NCBI GenBank assembly: GCA_964372275.1
Contig: CAYJRR010000123.1
Span: forward strand, 8,745 to 13,830
Reading direction: 5' to 3'
Origin: CAYJRR01 sp964372275 [NCBI: uncultured bacterium]
Lineage (GTDB): Bacteria > CAYJRR01
DNA: 5,086 bases
Shown here piece by piece: positions 1-5,086 of the stretch. The stretch's first letter is position 1; every line of letters begins with the position of its first letter. The notes beneath the pieces are model-generated. The model saw only the letters and a list, made by a program, of their open reading frames with translations. It was not told the origin of the DNA and did not search any database. The position numbers and the translations under genes were made by a program.

Positions 1-2
1 AG

Positions 3-1328
3 GACTCGAGCCGGCATTCGGGTATCCAGTTCCTCTGCGCGTTGAACGGCACCGCCTCGGGCGGCGGCTACGAGCTTGCGCTGGCCTGCGATGAGATCTT
101 CCTCGTCGACGACGGCAACTCGGCGGTGAGCCTGCCCGAAGTCCCGCTTCTCGGCGTGCTCCCCGGAACCGGAGGGCTCACCCGCGTCGTCGACAAGCGG
201 AAGGTGCGCCGCGATCTCGCCGACGTCTTCTCGACGGTGTCGGAAGGGGTGCGCGGCGAACGCGCCGTCGAGTGGCGCCTGGTCGACCGGTCGATCCCCC
301 GGAGCCGCTTCGCGGAGGCGGTGTCGGCGCGCGCCCGGGAGCTGGCCGCCGTCTCCACGCGTCCGAGCGATCCGAAGGGGCGGATCGAGCTCAAGCCGCT
401 CGCGCGCACGGCCGCGACCGCTCCCGGGGGCGAGGACGGCTGGCGCTACGCGCACGTCGGGGTGTCGATCGACGCCAAGCGCCGCGTCGCCGAAGTCACC
501 GTCCTCGGCCCCGCCTCCCCGCAGCCCGAGACCCCGGAAGGGATCCTGGAGATGGGCTGCGGCTATTGGGGGCTGGCCGCCTTCCGCGAGCTCGAGGACG
601 CGCTGCTCCGGCTCCGTTTCAACGAGCCGGAGATCGGAACGGTGCTGCTCCGGACGCGCGGCAAGGCCTCCGAGGTGCTGCGCGTCGACCGGACGCTCGC
701 GACACACGCGGAGCACTGGGTCGCGCGCGAGATCGTCGGTCAGATGCGGCGCACGCTGAAGCGGATCGACGTGAGCGCCAAGAGCTTCTTCGCGCTGATC
801 GACGGACCCGACTCCTGTTTCGCCGGATCGCTCTTCGAGCTGGCGCTCGCCGCCGACCGGTCGTACATGCTCGACGACGAAGGCGAGCGAACCGGCGTCG
901 CGCTCGGGGCGTTGAACGGAGGCCGCCTGCCGATGGGGAACGGCCTCACGCGCCTGGGAACCCGCTTCTACGGCGAGCCGGACCGGGAGGAGAAGATCGC
1001 CGCGCTCCTCGCGCACCCGGGGGCCTTCGACACCCAGGACGCGCTGGCGGAGGGGCTCGTCACCTTCGCACCCGACGAGATCGACTGGGAAGACGAGATT
1101 CGTCTCGCCGTCGAGGAGCGCGCCGCGATGAGTCCCGACGCCCTCACCGGGATGGAGGCGAACCTGCGCTTCCCCGGTCCGGAGACGATGGAGACGAAGA
1201 TCTTCGGTCGGCTCACCGCCTGGCAGAACTGGATCTTCCAGCGCCCCAACGCCGTCGGCGAGAAGGGCGCGCTCAAGGTCTACGGGAAGGCCGGCGCCCG
1301 TCCGGACTTCGACTACGGGAGAGTGTGA
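3..1328 (+). CDS. boxC: Benzoyl-CoA-dihydrodiol lyase / 2,3-epoxybenzoyl-CoA dihydrolase BoxC, 5'-truncated by window edge
   Basis: Cytoplasmic crotonase-superfamily enzyme of the aerobic benzoyl-CoA (box) pathway. It cleaves the epoxidised, dearomatised ring of 2,3-epoxybenzoyl-CoA hydrolytically, giving 3,4-dehydroadipyl-CoA semialdehyde and formate. The frame is open from base 3 and already family-like there (DSSRHSG, then ALNGTASGGGYELALACDEI), so the TTG at 42 is not the start. About 441 residues are visible; the family is usually about 550, so roughly 110 N-terminal residues are missing. Visible signatures are the oxyanion-hole segment GGGYELALACDE (about 60-95), SLPEVPLLGVLPGTGGLTR (about 129-185, with a Glu at 138-140 aligned to a catalytic crotonase Glu), and the family-typical KRKVRRDLADVFSTVSEGVRGERA. 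A second, degenerate crotonase-like half follows at about 795-956. The C-terminus is RPNAVGEKGALKVYGKAGARPDFDYGRV. The gene overlaps boxB by one base (TGATG), implying an operon and coupled translation. The family call rests on remembered motifs, not a search, but is very secure. Confidence 0.96.
   Translation, partial: DSSRHSGIQFLCALNGTASGGGYELALACDEIFLVDDGNSAVSLPEVPLLGVLPGTGGLTRVVDKRKVRRDLADVFSTVSEGVRGERAVEWRLVDRSIPRSRFAEAVSARARELAAVSTRPSDPKGRIELKPLARTAATAPGGEDGWRYAHVGVSIDAKRRVAEVTVLGPASPQPETPEGILEMGCGYWGLAAFRELEDALLRLRFNEPEIGTVLLRTRGKASEVLRVDRTLATHAEHWVAREIVGQMRRTLKRIDVSAKSFFALIDGPDSCFAGSLFELALAADRSYMLDDEGERTGVALGALNGGRLPMGNGLTRLGTRFYGEPDREEKIAALLAHPGAFDTQDALAEGLVTFAPDEIDWEDEIRLAVEERAAMSPDALTGMEANLRFPGPETMETKIFGRLTAWQNWIFQRPNAVGEKGALKVYGKAGARPDFDYGRV
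1317..1321 (+). promoter_or_regulatory. Ribosome binding site of boxB inside the boxC 3' end
   Basis: GGGAG lies six bases before the ATG at 1328, within the last codons of boxC. Together with the TGATG stop/start overlap it supports re-initiation or translational coupling, and it fixes the boxB start at the family-typical N-terminus MSNVELDEKIPNNVNL. Confidence 0.6.
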
Positions 1329-2749
1329 TGTCCAACGTCGAGCTCGACGAGAAGATCCCCAACAACGTCAACCTCTCTGGCGACAAGCGGCTGCAGCGCG
1401 CGCTCGAGCACTGGCAGCCCCGGTTCCTCGACTGGTGGAAGGAGATGGGGCCCGACGACTTCCAGGCCAACGACGTCTACCTTCGCACCGCGATCTCGGT
1501 CGACGCGAAGGGGTGGGCCAACTTCGGCTACACCAAGATGCCCGACTACCGGTGGGGGATCTTCCTCGCCGACCGGGAACCCGATCGGCGGATCGGCTTC
1601 GGCGACCACGTCGGATCGCCGGTCTGGCAGGAGGTCCCGGGCGAGCACCGCGGCACGCTGCGGCGGCTGATCGTCACCCAGGGGGACACCGAACCGGCGT
1701 CGGTCGAGCAGCAGCGGCGACTCTGCTACACCGCGCCGTCGCAGTACGACCTGCGCAACCTGTTCCAGGTGAACGTGGAGGAGGGGCGGCATCTCTGGGC
1801 GATGGTCTACCTGCTCCACACCTACTTCGGCCGCGACGGGCGCGAGGAGGCGGAGGCGCTCCTGACGCGGCGGTCCGGGAACCCGGACAAGCCGCGGATC
1901 CTGGGCGCGTTCAACGAGCCGTGCACCGACTGGCTGTCGTTCTACATGTTCACCTTCTTCACCGACCGCGATGGGAAGTTCCAGCTCCTGGCGCTTGCGG
2001 AGAGCGCCTTCGACCCGCTGGCCCGCAGCTGCCGGTTCATGCTGACCGAGGAGGCGCACCACATGTTCGTCGGCGAGACCGGCGTGCAGCGGGTGGTGGC
2101 GCGGACGGCGGAGTTGATGCGCCAGGCGGGCCCTTCGGGGGACGTGCGCGCGCTCGGAGGGATCGACCTGCCGACGATCCAGCGCTACCTGAACCTCTGG
2201 TACAGCCTCTCGCTCGACCTGTTCGGCAGCGAGATCTCCACCAACGCCGCCTCGTTCTTCGCCCAGGGACTCAAGGGCCGGGCCAAGGAGGAGCGCTTCG
2301 AGGACCACCGCGCGACCGAAGGGGTCTATCCGATGGAGACCTGGGACGGCGAGCGGTCCGTGCGCCAGGAGGTGCCGCTCCGCAACGCCATGAACGAGGT
2401 CTTACGCGACGCCTACGTCGAGGACTGTCAGCGCGGCGTCGACAAGTGGAACCGGGAGCTCGAATCGCGCGGCCTCCCCGACCGGCTGACGCTTCCGCAC
2501 CGGCGCTTCCACCGCCAGATCGGGATCTTCGCCGGCAGCCACTACGACCCGTCCGGGAACCCGGTTCCGGCCGAAATCTGGGAGCACCGCCGCGGGGAGT
2601 GGCTGCCGACGACGAAGGACAACGAATTCGTTCGGAGCCTTCAGACCCGCCCCGTCTTGGAACCGGGCAAGATCGCCGGCTGGATCGCGCCCCCCGCGCG
2701 AGGGATCAACCACCAGCCGTTCGACTTCGTCTACGTCCGGAAGGACTAG
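1328..2749 (+). CDS. boxB: Benzoyl-CoA 2,3-epoxidase, di-iron oxygenase component BoxB
   Basis: Oxygenase component of the benzoyl-CoA epoxidase. With electrons from the NADPH-dependent reductase BoxA (not in this window) it uses O2 to convert benzoyl-CoA to 2,3-epoxybenzoyl-CoA, the substrate of BoxC. The protein is 473 residues, the same length I recall for Azoarcus evansii BoxB, and appears intact. A ferritin-like four-helix di-iron site can be read directly: E122 (GDTE), E152-x-x-H155 (EEGRH), D213 (FFTD) and E242-x-x-H245 (EEAHH). These sit at a constant +2 offset from the A. evansii ligands as I remember them (E120, E150, H153, D211, E240, H243), so all six appear conserved. Other family-like stretches are KGWANFGYTKMPDYRWGIFLA (about 61-81), NEPCTDWLSFYMFTFFTDRDGKFQL (196-220) and SEISTNAASFFAQGLKGR (301-318). 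The ATG overlaps the boxC stop and is preceded by GGGAG. One TTA leucine codon occurs at residue 359 (2402-2404), rare in this GC-rich context. The gene ends with TAG at 2747-2749, convergent with the next gene. Confidence 0.98.
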   Translation: MSNVELDEKIPNNVNLSGDKRLQRALEHWQPRFLDWWKEMGPDDFQANDVYLRTAISVDAKGWANFGYTKMPDYRWGIFLADREPDRRIGFGDHVGSPVWQEVPGEHRGTLRRLIVTQGDTEPASVEQQRRLCYTAPSQYDLRNLFQVNVEEGRHLWAMVYLLHTYFGRDGREEAEALLTRRSGNPDKPRILGAFNEPCTDWLSFYMFTFFTDRDGKFQLLALAESAFDPLARSCRFMLTEEAHHMFVGETGVQRVVARTAELMRQAGPSGDVRALGGIDLPTIQRYLNLWYSLSLDLFGSEISTNAASFFAQGLKGRAKEERFEDHRATEGVYPMETWDGERSVRQEVPLRNAMNEVLRDAYVEDCQRGVDKWNRELESRGLPDRLTLPHRRFHRQIGIFAGSHYDPSGNPVPAEIWEHRRGEWLPTTKDNEFVRSLQTRPVLEPGKIAGWIAPPARGINHQPFDFVYVRKD

Positions 2750-2780
2750 ATCGCCCGGCCAAAGCGGCGCGTGCGTTCGA
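2750..2780. other. Short convergent intergenic gap
   Basis: Thirty-one bases separate the boxB stop from the stop of the opposing gene. The sequence is GC-rich with a CGCCCGGCC stretch at 2752-2760 and a weak TCGA-CTAC-TCGA stem-loop that begins here and runs into the opposing stop codon. No hairpin plus T-run typical of an intrinsic terminator is visible for either gene, so termination may be Rho-dependent, or the transcripts may overlap. Confidence 0.5.
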
Positions 2781-3758
2781 CTACTCGACCGGCCGGCGGA
2801 CGACGCGCCCGGCCTTCAGCTCGTCGCCGTCGAGGCCGGTCATCAGGCTGGACAGGATCGTGCCCGGGTTCATGATCAGCTTCACCGTGCCGTGGATCGA
2901 CGCCTCGGCGACCGCGCCCGCCATGTAGTGGGCCATGACGAAGACGTTGTCGACCCAGGCCTCGGAGCCGAGGCGATTCAAGGCCATCAGCTTGAGGTTA
3001 AGCCCCCCCACCGGGAGCGCCGCCGTCCCCGACAGGCCGGCCGCCACGCCGCGAAACTCCTCTGGCTTGTCGAGGCGACCCCAGACCAGACCGCAGCCGC
3101 CGAAGGCGCGAGCGCCGCCGCCGCCGCCGATCCCCGCGCTGGCGTCGACCAGGCTGTAGAAGCCGACCCGGTACTCGAGACCCTTGTCGACGACACGTCC
3201 GGTCAGGGGATCGACCTTCTCCACGTAGGAGGGGACGACGATCGCCCCGAGTCCACCACCGGCCCCCGCGCCGTACCCGACGTTGAGGGAGCCCTTCCCG
3301 CCGATCTGGCAGAGGATCGCGGTCGGGACCAGATCGCGAGGGAGTCGCGCGCGCGACCGGTCGGTGTCGTTGAGGGACTCCAGCTCCGCGAGCAGCGGGT
3401 CGAAAGTGGGGAAGCGCGTCTGGAAATCGCGCAGCGCGGCGGCGCTCTCGAGGCGGTCCGGCAGCGCCCCCACCAGCTCGCCGCGCAGCACCTCCAGGCT
3501 CTCGCGCCAGACGGCGCGCTTCTGCGCGTCGGCCAGGTCGGCCCACGGAGTGCGGTAGTAGATGTAGCGGCCATCGCGGGTGATCGTCGTCGACGATCCG
3601 CGGGCCGTCGAGGCGGCGGCGCTCACCGCCCGCACGACCTCCTCGACGCTCGGAGACGGACTCGCTCCTCCGCCGGGGCAATCCTGGGCGGAGGCGATCC
3701 CGCCGTGGAACGCGAGCACCAGGCCGGCAACGATCGTTCGGTTTCGGTTCGTCGACAT
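2781..3758 (-). CDS. Exported protein of unknown function, Gly-rich C-terminal beta-type region
   Basis: I do not recognise this family. The 325-residue product has a clear Sec signal peptide: basic MSTNRNR, hydrophobic TIVAGLVLAF, and a likely signal peptidase I cut after ASA (residue 24), leaving mature QDCPGG. The Cys at 27 is not in a lipobox, so a periplasmic or secreted protein is more likely than a lipoprotein. A Ser/Pro/Gly linker (28-37) leads to a mostly helical section (about 38-130: VEEVVRAVSAAAS, DAQKRAVWRESLEVLRGELVGAL). From about 144 to 305 come alternating hydrophobic and Gly-rich segments that look like beta strands: SLNVGYGAGAGGGLGAIVV, LEYRVGFYSLVDASAGIGGGG, GCGLVWGRL, ALPVGGLNLKLMAL, VFVMAHYMAGAVAEASIHG. 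Cysteines 150 and 222 could form a disulphide after export. The start is chosen from a perfect AAGGAGG seven bases upstream and the signal peptide beginning exactly there; the open frame extending further upstream lacks protein-like character. It converges on boxB and diverges from the lipoprotein gene. A SYLF- or EipA-like fold crossed my mind, but no motif confirms either. Confidence 0.85.
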   Translation of the reverse strand: MSTNRNRTIVAGLVLAFHGGIASAQDCPGGGASPSPSVEEVVRAVSAAASTARGSSTTITRDGRYIYYRTPWADLADAQKRAVWRESLEVLRGELVGALPDRLESAAALRDFQTRFPTFDPLLAELESLNDTDRSRARLPRDLVPTAILCQIGGKGSLNVGYGAGAGGGLGAIVVPSYVEKVDPLTGRVVDKGLEYRVGFYSLVDASAGIGGGGGARAFGGCGLVWGRLDKPEEFRGVAAGLSGTAALPVGGLNLKLMALNRLGSEAWVDNVFVMAHYMAGAVAEASIHGTVKLIMNPGTILSSLMTGLDGDELKAGRVVRRPVE

Positions 3759-3765
3759 CGGATCG

Positions 3766-3772
3766 CCTCCTT
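3766..3772 (-). promoter_or_regulatory. Strong Shine-Dalgarno site fixing the start of the exported-protein gene
   Basis: Read on the minus strand, AAGGAGG stands seven bases before the ATG at 3758, a near-ideal match to the anti-Shine-Dalgarno sequence. It decides the start in a frame that stays open for more than a kilobase upstream. Confidence 0.88.
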
Positions 3773-3829
3773 CCTGGGGAAACGAGCAACCGGCGTACCG
3801 TCGCGTGATCGGACGCGAAGCGCGCGTTC

Positions 3830-3851
3830 CGTCGGGACAATCGGCCCGACG
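3830..3851. repeat. Inverted repeat in divergent intergenic region
   Basis: CGTCGGG (3830-3836) and its exact reverse complement CCCGACG (3845-3851) flank an 8-base spacer. It lies between the two divergent start codons, about 72 bases from the minus-strand start and 87 from the plus-strand start. It could be an operator or a transcript hairpin; there is no T-run to suggest a terminator. Dyads arise by chance fairly often in DNA this GC-rich. Confidence 0.45.
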
Positions 3852-3852
3852 A

Positions 3853-3864
3853 TTCCGGCCGGAA
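3853..3864. repeat. 12-bp perfect palindrome TTCCGGCCGGAA
   Basis: A perfect 12-base palindrome starts one base after the preceding inverted repeat. Two adjacent dyads in a 180-base divergent promoter region are compatible with a regulator binding site, but I cannot assign a regulator and no second copy was noticed in the window. Confidence 0.45.
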
Positions 3865-3924
3865 CCAGACGGGCCGCCGAGGCGCGTGCGTCGCCCGTCG
3901 GCAACCGCGGTGTCCAGTTGGCCG

Positions 3925-3930
3925 TATACT
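3925..3930 (+). promoter_or_regulatory. Putative -10 element of a leaderless promoter for the lipoprotein gene
   Basis: TATACT matches the TATAAT consensus at five of six positions in an otherwise very GC-rich stretch. It ends eight bases before the ATG at 3939, so a normal -10-to-start distance would place transcription initiation at or within a base or two of the start codon. No Shine-Dalgarno sequence precedes that ATG, which fits leaderless translation. No good -35 hexamer is visible at 16-18 bases spacing. The GTATAC core is palindromic. Confidence 0.5.
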
Positions 3931-3938
3931 CTCGTTTG

Positions 3939-5035
3939 ATGGTGAGGGGAGGGACGAAGCGAACGTCGCGCCCCCTTTCGCTCGTCGCCGTCGTCGCCGT
4001 CACGGCCGCCTTCGTCGCCTGCCGCGCGACGGTCGATTTCGACGGGGACGGTGGCGCGAGCGCCACGCCGACGATCCCGCTGCTCGATCCGGGCGACGCG
4101 CTCGACGGGGATCTCTCCGTCACCACCACCGTCGCCTACGTGAACACCTGCCAGGAGGTGGTCACCGCCGCCGGAACCGAGATCCTGGTCCAGGACGCCC
4201 AGGGGTTCCGCGAAGGTCGGCGCATCCTCCTGATGCAGACCCAGGACGCGCTCGTCACCGCGACGCACGCCGAGGCGGTGGAAGCGGGATCGGCCGGTCT
4301 CTGGGAGATTGCGCGCGTTGCGGAGATCCAATCGTCGCTCAAGACGCTGGTTCCGGAGGATCCGCTCCACGGCACGTACGCGTCGGTCAGCGGCGTTCGG
4401 GCCGCCCAGGCGTGCACCCTTCCCGAGTTCGGCTCGGTCTCGGTCGCTTCGCCGGGGTATGTGAGCGCGCGCCCCTGGAACGGGCGATTCGGCGGCGTCC
4501 TCGCGTTCCTCGCGCGGGATCGCGTGGAGGTCGGCGCCGGATTCGGCCTGTTCGCCGGCGGAATGGGATTCAATGGCGGCCTGTACAAGGGTCCGGCCTC
4601 CCCGTCCTGCCCCAGTCCGAGCGACGACGTCGATCCGACCTCGCAGGCAGCCGGGGGAAAGGGCGAGGGGACCGACGGGCGCTCGGACGCGCGAACCGGG
4701 CGCGGGAGCTTCGCGTCGGCGGGCGGCGGCGGTCATTGCAACAAGGGTTCCGGCGGAGGTGGAGGCAACGGCGGGCGTGGCGGATACGGGGCGCGGGCGA
4801 GCGGTTCGGGGGACGCCGGAACGCGCGGCGAGCCGGGGGCCCGCGTGATCGAACCGACGGGAACGATCCGCCTCCTTCTTGGCGGTGGCGGCGGCGGCGG
4901 TCACGATGGCGCCGCCGACACCCTGTACGCGAGCGTCGGCGCGCGTGGCGGAGGGATCGTGCTGGTGGTGACCGACCGGCTCGAAGGCACGGGCACGATC
5001 CAGGCGAACGGCGGGAATACCTACACCAGCGGATC
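3939..5035 (+). CDS. Putative Gly-rich surface lipoprotein, 3'-truncated at contig end
   Basis: About 365 residues are visible before genomic sequence gives way to adapter. The N-terminus (MVRGGTKRTSRPLSLVAVVAVTAAFVAC) has basic residues, a hydrophobic core and a lipobox-like FVA-C with Cys28, suggesting a lipoprotein; Phe at -3 is not the canonical Leu. Residues about 30-65 are an acidic, Gly/Ala/Thr linker. Residues about 66-210 form a module (VAYVNTC, GTEILVQDAQGFREGRRILLMQTQDA, GLWEIARVAEI, PEFGSVSVASPGYVSARPWNGRFGGVLAFLARDRVEVGAGFGLFAGGMGFNGG). Then come low-complexity Gly-rich loops at about 262-284 and 315-321 (seven Gly), ending in GGGIVLVVTDRLEGTGTIQANGG, a strand-rich motif. From memory this order matches unnamed, often very large surface proteins of Myxococcota and some Bacteroidota, some annotated as gliding-motility AgmC-like; that link is tentative. 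ATG was chosen for the signal peptide and upstream TATACT. The real C-terminus is missing; the later in-frame stop lies in adapter. Confidence 0.8.
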
Positions 5036-5086
5036 AGATCGGAAGAGCGTCGGGTCGGGAAAGAGTGTGTTAGATGGCGTGTAGAT
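5036..5086 (+). other. Illumina TruSeq-type adapter read-through at contig end (non-biological)
   Basis: Seventeen bases from 5036 (AGATCGGAAGAGCGTCG) match the common Illumina adapter exactly. Through 5068 the agreement is 31 of 33 bases against the adapter as I remember it, with mismatches at 5053 and 5056. The last 18 bases resemble a degraded continuation of the same adapter. In the lipoprotein frame it translates as DRKSVGSGKSV, close to a known adapter-derived peptide. Genomic sequence therefore ends at about 5035, and the TAG at 5082-5084 is an artefact. Confidence 0.95.

Larger units (their letters stand above)
3759..3938. other. Divergent intergenic region between two exported-protein genes
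   Basis: These 180 bases separate the start codons of the exported-protein gene (-) and the lipoprotein gene (+). They hold the minus-strand AAGGAGG, two adjacent dyads at 3830-3864, and the plus-strand TATACT. I could not find a credible sigma-70-type promoter for the minus-strand gene. No tRNA or other RNA gene is apparent. Confidence 0.7.

Noticed and set aside
272-1327. In-frame upstream extension of boxB
   Set aside because: It overlaps boxC in another frame, with Arg/Ala-rich low-complexity translation. The BoxB N-terminus and length match the family when starting at 1328.
1313-2308. 331-codon minus-strand open frame within boxB
   Set aside because: It mirrors the boxB codon pattern and is rich in Arg, Val, Pro and Leu; boxB is certain on the other strand.
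2752-2796. Possible bidirectional terminator between the convergent genes
   Set aside because: Only short, imperfect GC-rich dyads (CCGGCC and GGCCGG, far apart) and a weak TCGA stem are present, with no T-run on either strand.
2892-3938. Plus-strand open frame continuous with the lipoprotein frame
   Set aside because: It is antisense to the exported-protein gene, has no protein-like pattern, and the signal peptide begins at 3939.
2781-4904. A 707-codon open frame on the minus strand extending far upstream of the exported-protein gene
   Set aside because: Only the part from 3758 downward has a ribosome binding site, signal peptide and protein-like composition. The upstream part is Arg/Gly/Ala-rich antisense to the lipoprotein gene, typical of spurious open frames in high-GC DNA.
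4722-4904. GGC/GGT-rich tracts as a microsatellite or repeat element
   Set aside because: The tracts stay in frame and encode glycine loops with mixed third bases; coding of a Gly-rich protein explains them.
5082-5084. In-frame TAG as the end of the lipoprotein gene
   Set aside because: It lies within adapter-derived sequence, so it does not mark a real C-terminus.
1-5086. CRISPR arrays, tRNA or rRNA genes, insertion sequences, attachment sites
   Set aside because: No regularly spaced repeats, cloverleaf-like segments, rRNA motifs or transposase-like proteins were seen on either strand.

Overview
The window is a GC-rich bacterial sequence, roughly 70% G+C by eye, that appears to be one end of an assembled contig. 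It holds four protein-coding genes, two of them incomplete, and ends in about 50 bases of what looks like Illumina adapter rather than genome.

Layout. Positions 3-1328 (+) are the 3' three-quarters or so of boxC, and 1328-2749 (+) is a complete boxB. Their stop and start codons overlap as TGATG, so they form a translationally coupled pair. Positions 2781-3758 (-) encode a 325-residue exported protein of unknown function that converges on boxB with only 31 bases between the two stops. Positions 3759-3938 are a divergent intergenic region carrying a 7-bp-arm inverted repeat, a 12-bp perfect palindrome and a -10-like TATACT hexamer placed 8 bases before the next ATG. Positions 3939-5035 (+) encode a putative glycine-rich surface lipoprotein that is cut off by the contig end. 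Positions 5036-5086 match the adapter, so the apparent stop codon at 5082-5084 is not biological.

How the genes work together. BoxB, a di-iron benzoyl-CoA 2,3-epoxidase, and BoxC, a ring-cleaving lyase of the crotonase superfamily, catalyse successive steps of the aerobic box pathway: benzoyl-CoA to 2,3-epoxybenzoyl-CoA, then to 3,4-dehydroadipyl-CoA semialdehyde plus formate. The partner reductase BoxA, the aldehyde dehydrogenase BoxD and a benzoate-CoA ligase are not in the window; they may lie upstream, before boxC. The two exported or surface proteins have no evident link to benzoate metabolism. They share a divergent promoter region and could be co-regulated, but their functions are not recognisable.

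Organism. High GC, the box pathway, and a lipoprotein whose architecture (lipoprotein signal, then a 'VNTC ... GLWEIARV ... RPWNGRFGGVLAF' module, then Gly-rich loops and a 'GGGIVLVVTDRLEGTGTIQANGG' strand motif) recalls unnamed surface proteins common in Myxococcota and other former Deltaproteobacteria. This is a weak taxonomic hint. The adapter end suggests a draft or metagenomic assembly.

I did not find a convincing novel system. The observations most worth following are the adapter artefact, the possible leaderless start, the internal duplication visible in BoxC, and the two unrecognised exported proteins.
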